A DNA stretch of 64,000 nucleotides from the NCBI GenBank assembly GCA_028715605.1, contig JAQURM010000005.1, positions 1-64,000 on the forward strand, read 5' to 3'. The translations under genes were made by a program, and so were the position numbers. How positions within the stretch are numbered: the first letter of the stretch is position 1; every line of letters starts with the position of its first letter. The stretch comes from Desulfovibrionales bacterium. GTDB taxonomy: Bacteria; Desulfobacterota; QYQD01. Positions 58,601-64,000 of this stretch are shown one piece after another. The notes below the pieces were generated by a model. That model saw only the letters and a list, made by a program, of their open reading frames with translations, was not told the DNA's origin and did not search any database.

Positions 58601-59073
58601 GAACCGGGCTACCCTCAGAAAGGGCCGTAGCTGCCGCCATGCTGTCTGAGGGGGTAGATAAACATACGTCTCAGGGATCAGCTAAAGGCATACTGGCCGA
58701 GTTTGAGGCCTGCCTGAAGGAAGAATTCTGCGCATACATTCTACGTACCGATCATCCCTTTGCCGCCAGCGAGTGGATGATCGAAGACCAGCCGGCCGTA
58801 GATGCGCTGGGGCGTAAGACAGGGACCGTACGAAGCGGCATCATCGATCGTGTAGTCTTCGATGGAGACTACTGGTGGCTCGTTGACTACAAAACCACTC
58901 CCTTGCCGTCAAGCTTCGGCCTTGAAGAATTCTTAAAGGAACAGGAGATGCTTTACCATGGACAACTCCTGTCTTACCGGGAGATGCTCGCCCGGCAAAG
59001 GCAGATTGACCCGGTAAAGATAAGGCTGATATTGTATTTTACAGCCATACAAAAGTCACATGAGATAAAATAA
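55678..59073 (+). CDS. addA: AddA-type UvrD-like helicase-nuclease
   Basis: A 1131-residue UvrD/RecB-family protein. Walker A is GAGKTS (28-33), helicase motif Ia LTFTNKAANEMRERI, motif II VDEFQD (409-414), motif III VGDPKQSIYGFR, motif V TVHRAKGLEFDAVFLP and motif VI RLFYVAATRAK. The C-terminal nuclease has D1057 and VDYKT (D1070, K1072). With AddB it resects broken DNA ends for RecA loading, replacing RecBCD. Translationally coupled to addB. The stop directly touches a heptad element. Confidence 0.93.
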   Translation: MSREPVDIAARTRALSPAESFHVESPAGAGKTSLLTARFIRLLSVVDHPHEILALTFTNKAANEMRERINALLRQAEKGASPDAPWINSLLPHAQEALKRHKIHINLLKSPDGLRIMTFHSFCLLLIRQSPWEAQVPFDAVVAGDEDQGDLLTEAVRNTQQQIFAMDPDDPLRQALKQRLLHMNTNWPALEAELRQLIARRDLLADLITEVKAVPDKDRLARALAGRLSAFISYRLAELRSSFPATELGANWSFLQAHLHENNPSSPPPASIPGSAWDDLPDWLVIANLCLTKDGKPRKQFRITDGFCKNFGGTHWAECIRNLPERVASQLRSLRELPLPDTPLTDPEALFDLILMVGKTMRAYDAICRRRGVMDYVELELAALRALGGEDTPADLQLLLDRKIQHILVDEFQDTSRNQWHLLQHLCAGWQPGDGRTVFIVGDPKQSIYGFRKAEVSIFMEAREGIPIPGQGYLKLTPVNLTTNFRSCAKLIDFTNEVFGQTVMARPDEEVDEVPYQAFLPAPGKEGRGRIVLATFTKNDGSPNEARFREAGWLAGEVKRFSANCDGKTIGILLPARTYLAAYLKALTGEGLQVQVQEGILLKERPEVVDMHSLALAMVRPHDDLVWASLLRSAWCWVGLDILYEVSRQNGISWSQKIERFKHSAVAPEALKNLWESIALYSPQIGRRPLTEVVGTIWESVNGPAAVCARFGPAGVENCRQFLKILADAESGIPEETLSRLNLLLETAYAPPDPLSVRSPVQIMTVHRAKGLEFDAVFLPYLDWNPLGGSGKDSPPYLLERLPGSAGEHLIALSPDRRFKKEDKTYNLLKDIWKRRQLAESKRLFYVAATRAKKELYLSGLVTERDGESSATKNSFLSYLLAHTGLKTKVESISDPVLSATEVAAPAIAIKSEVPAPIPFTPERLPYQVISPSSLKGEMPLRESGFNTHPLQISDYHLARGTVIHRLFEHLATKGTGLPSERAVAAAMLSEGVDKHTSQGSAKGILAEFEACLKEEFCAYILRTDHPFAASEWMIEDQPAVDALGRKTGTVRSGIIDRVVFDGDYWWLVDYKTTPLPSSFGLEEFLKEQEMLYHGQLLSYREMLARQRQIDPVKIRLILYFTAIQKSHEIK

Positions 59074-59342
59074 CAAATGACAAGGCCCAAATGACAAATT
59101 AAGCCCAAAGTTCAAATATCAAATCTATTCACCAAATTTATACTTTGACATTTGGGCATTTGAAATTTAGTAACAGTTTAGCTGTTTGAAAAAGCATCCT
59201 TAAATCCCTCCCGACCTCCCTTTTCCAAAGGGAGGAGAAACACTTCCCCCTTTGAAAAAGGGGGATTTTTGAGGCGCTGTTTTCTGGACGACTAGCTCTT
59301 TTCAAATAGCTAACGTGTTACGGATTTTAGCATTTGACATTA
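59074..59342. repeat. Heptad inverted element, word CAAATGA
   Basis: Left arm 59074-59122 is seven contiguous 7-nt units (CAAATGA and variants). The right arm begins at 59144 (TTTGACA, TTTGGGC, ATTTGAA), is interrupted at 59170 by another inverted-repeat element, and resumes at 59322 up to the dinG start. It begins on the base after the addA stop. Confidence 0.8.
59170..59321. mobile_element. 152-bp inverted-repeat element nested in a heptad array
   Basis: GTAACA...TAGCTGTTTGAAAA at 59170-59195 is matched, inverted with a few differences, by the segment ending TGTTAC at about 59296-59321. Inside are CCTCCC/GGGAGG and CCCCCTTTGAAAAAGGGGG hairpins. The heptad pattern of the host element continues on both sides, so this is a later insertion. 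No open reading frame; probably a non-autonomous (MITE/REP-like) element. Confidence 0.6.
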
Positions 59343-59346
59343 AATA

Positions 59347-62611
<3,265 letters not shown>

Positions 62612-62624
62612 TCAAAATATTTTT

Positions 62625-62888
62625 ACTGGAGTTTTCCGACTTTTTAGGGAACACCTATGTTTCTGAGCGAAACTTGCTGGAGCAGCGGGGTACCCATCGA
62701 GGGCGAGCAGGAAGGGGAAAGCCAGCCCTTTAGTGGCTGGAAGGGGCAACCATTCCCCAACTGCGAGCCCCGAAAGGGTCGCTGCGCAAGCCGTGAAGCG
62801 AAGAGACTAGGAAGTTCCCTAAAAAATGCAAAATTATCAATAAGGTCCTATTATGGGAATCCTTCTTTAAAAAGTCGGAAAACTCCAG
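62625..62888. mobile_element. 264-bp element with 20-bp terminal inverted repeats
   Basis: CTGGAGTTTTCCGACTTTTT (62626-62645) is repeated exactly inverted at 62869-62888. ATTTTT flanks both ends (62619-62624 and 62889-62894) and may be the target duplication. Inside, a second inverted pair (TTTTTAGGGAAC, 62641-62652; GTTCCCTAAAAA, 62814-62825) encloses several hairpins, one with a CCCCGAAAGGG tetraloop-like turn. The first 60 bases recur at 43072-43131. No credible protein. Confidence 0.65.
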
Positions 62889-62955
62889 ATTTTTCTTCTT
62901 TACATCCAAGTATCTGACATTGTAAAGACTGTATCAATTTAGAGGGCCTCAAGAA

Positions 62956-63627
62956 ATGGATACACAGGTTATTCCCCTTGCCTCATATATCGATCACACG
63001 CTGCTTAAACCAACCGCCACCCGGGCAGAGATAACCCGGCTCTGTGAAGAGGCCGTAGAATGCCGGTTTGCCTCGGTCTGTATCCCGCCCTGCTATGTAT
63101 CCCTGGCCGCAGACATACTGAATGGCACGTCCGTTGCCACAGGCACGATCGTTGGCTTTCCTCTTGGCTATAACACAACCGCCATCAAGGTAAAAGAGGC
63201 GGAAACGGCCCGGAAAGACGGCGCAAAGGAGATTGATATGGTCATAAATCGCGGCTGGATAAAGGATGGCCTCTATCCGTTGATGGTGCAGGAAGTCCGG
63301 GAAGTAACGCAGGGCGCGCCTGATATGATCGTTAAGGTCATCATGGAATTATGCGATTTGACCGGATCAGAAAAAAGAGAAGCCGCCGCCGCCCTGCTGG
63401 AAACCGGCGCCCACTTCCTTAAGACCTCCACTGGACTGGGCAAGGCCGGAGCGACCCTTGAGGATGTGCGTTTATTGGCAGAGATTAGCCGCGGCCGCAT
63501 GAAAATCAAGGCAGCGGGAGGTATTCGCCACGCCTCTGAAGCCCTGGCCTTCATAAAGGCCGGGGCTTCTCGTATCGGCACAAGTGCGGGTGTACAAATT
63601 ATGCGGGAGCATTTATCCAGCCACTAA
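62956..63627 (+). CDS. deoC: Deoxyribose-phosphate aldolase
   Basis: A 223-residue TIM-barrel aldolase that splits 2-deoxyribose 5-phosphate into glyceraldehyde 3-phosphate and acetaldehyde. The Schiff-base lysine is K156 (FLKTSTGLG), with D94 and K185 (MKIKAAGGIR) completing the usual triad. No other nucleoside catabolic gene is adjacent. The TAA stop (63625-63627) lies inside an 8-nt-period repeat. Confidence 0.96.
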   Translation: MDTQVIPLASYIDHTLLKPTATRAEITRLCEEAVECRFASVCIPPCYVSLAADILNGTSVATGTIVGFPLGYNTTAIKVKEAETARKDGAKEIDMVINRGWIKDGLYPLMVQEVREVTQGAPDMIVKVIMELCDLTGSEKREAAAALLETGAHFLKTSTGLGKAGATLEDVRLLAEISRGRMKIKAAGGIRHASEALAFIKAGASRIGTSAGVQIMREHLSSH

Positions 63628-63696
63628 GACACCAAGACACCAAAAAATTAGGAAATTATTTAAAACATAAGTGCAGACCTTTGTGTCTTTGTGGCT
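63622..63696. repeat. Inverted element with 8-nt word CACCAAGA
   Basis: Three 8-nt units (CACTAAGA, CACCAAGA, CACCAAAA) at 63622-63645 and two inverted units of form CTTTGTGN at 63679-63694. It contains the stop codon of deoC at one end and touches the stop of the convergent hydrolase gene (63695-63697) at the other. Confidence 0.75.
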
Positions 63697-64000
63697 ATCT
63701 TTTCGGTAATATACGCACTTCTACCTTACCCTTTAGAAGTTTCTGGAACTTTTGGGCGTCACTCTCCGTGCCGACAATAGATCCATAGTGCATGGGAATA
63801 GCTACGGCAGGCTTGATAGCCAGGGCCGCCTCTGCCGCCTCTTCGGCAGTCATGACATAGGTGCCGGAAACCGGCAGAAGGGCGATATCAGCCTTTATGG
63901 TCTTCATATCCGGGGTAAAATCCGTATCGCCCGCGTGGTAAATACGAACACCCTCCACAGTGACAATAAATCCCAGGCCGCCCGCCGCCTTGGGATGGAA
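63695..64000 (-). CDS. UPF0173-type metal-dependent hydrolase, partial
   Basis: The C-terminal 101 residues of a gene whose 5' end lies beyond the window; the frame is open to base 64000 and reads FHPKAAGGLGFIVTVEGVRIYHAGDTDFTPDM. YHAGDTD and IPMHYGSIVGTESDAQKF are the metal-binding motifs of UPF0173/UlaG-like metallo-beta-lactamase-fold hydrolases. The GTG at 63958 is internal. Substrate unknown. Confidence 0.85.
   Translation of the reverse strand, partial: FHPKAAGGLGFIVTVEGVRIYHAGDTDFTPDMKTIKADIALLPVSGTYVMTAEEAAEAALAIKPAVAIPMHYGSIVGTESDAQKFQKLLKGKVEVRILPKR

Noticed and set aside
62657-62917. 86-codon frame inside the serS-deoC element
   Set aside because: Covers the hairpin-rich element and its terminal repeat; low-complexity translation, no ribosome site; an RNA or mobile-element explanation is better.

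Overview
This 64 kb window looks like part of a mid-GC Gram-negative bacterial chromosome. The conserved thrU-tyrU-glyT-thrT-tufB-like tRNA/tuf order, separate rpoB and rpoC, SecE/NusG upstream of rplK, lipoproteins with lipoboxes and AddAB/DinG repair enzymes are compatible with a proteobacterium in the broad sense. I would guess a Desulfobacterota (deltaproteobacterial) relative; that placement is inference.

Layout. 0.2-2.1 kb is accessory: a YefM/Phd-ParE type toxin-antitoxin pair and a PD-(D/E)XK nuclease-like protein, all on the minus strand. From about 36.9 kb down to 2.4 kb runs one uninterrupted minus-strand expression cluster: promoter, tRNA-Thr(TGT), tRNA-Tyr(GTA), tRNA-Gly(TCC), tRNA-Thr(GGT), tuf, rpmG, tRNA-Trp, secE, nusG, rplK, rplA, (L10 leader) rplJ, rplL, rpoB, rpoC, rpsL, rpsG, fusA, a second identical tuf, and then the S10, spc and alpha operons fused head to tail (rpsJ to rplQ), closed by a strong terminator at 2393-2435. 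It makes the core of the ribosome, the elongation factors, RNA polymerase and the Sec translocon, plus adk, map and infA. At least eight genes in the window begin with TTG behind a good Shine-Dalgarno or by coupling.

37-47.7 kb is mixed: hisD, hisA and hisB separated by unrelated genes (hexapeptide acyltransferase-like protein, PpiC-type foldase, PF04008 protein, response-regulator diguanylate cyclase, FmdB-like zinc ribbon, lipoproteins, hypotheticals). A sigma-54-like promoter followed 44 bases later by a terminator (41.84-41.94 kb) may make a small RNA of about 70 nt. 47.7-52.6 kb holds an accessory module: a SIR2-domain protein overlapping by 4 bp a 948-residue unrecognised protein. Three 17-bp palindromes of the form ACGTTC-N5-GAACGT lie around it. 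It is a good candidate for a two-gene antiphage system. 52.9-61.3 kb carries addB-addA-dinG (double-strand break repair and helicase), followed by convergent serS, deoC, and the end of a UPF0173-type hydrolase running off the window.

The most striking unexplained structure is in the gaps between genes. Nearly every longer gap holds an element made of two arms. Each arm is 3-7 tandem units of a 7-nt (sometimes 8- or 9-nt) word, and the second arm is the inverted complement of the first. Words differ between loci (TCAGCNN, GTTCACC, AATNCAG, CAAATGA, TGNAAAA and others), but architecture and period are shared. Several genes end inside or directly against such elements. Other repeats are a 264-bp element with 20-bp terminal inverted repeats between serS and deoC (its core recurs at 43.07 kb), a 152-bp inverted-repeat element nested inside one heptad element, and a GC-rich hairpin inserted in frame in addB.
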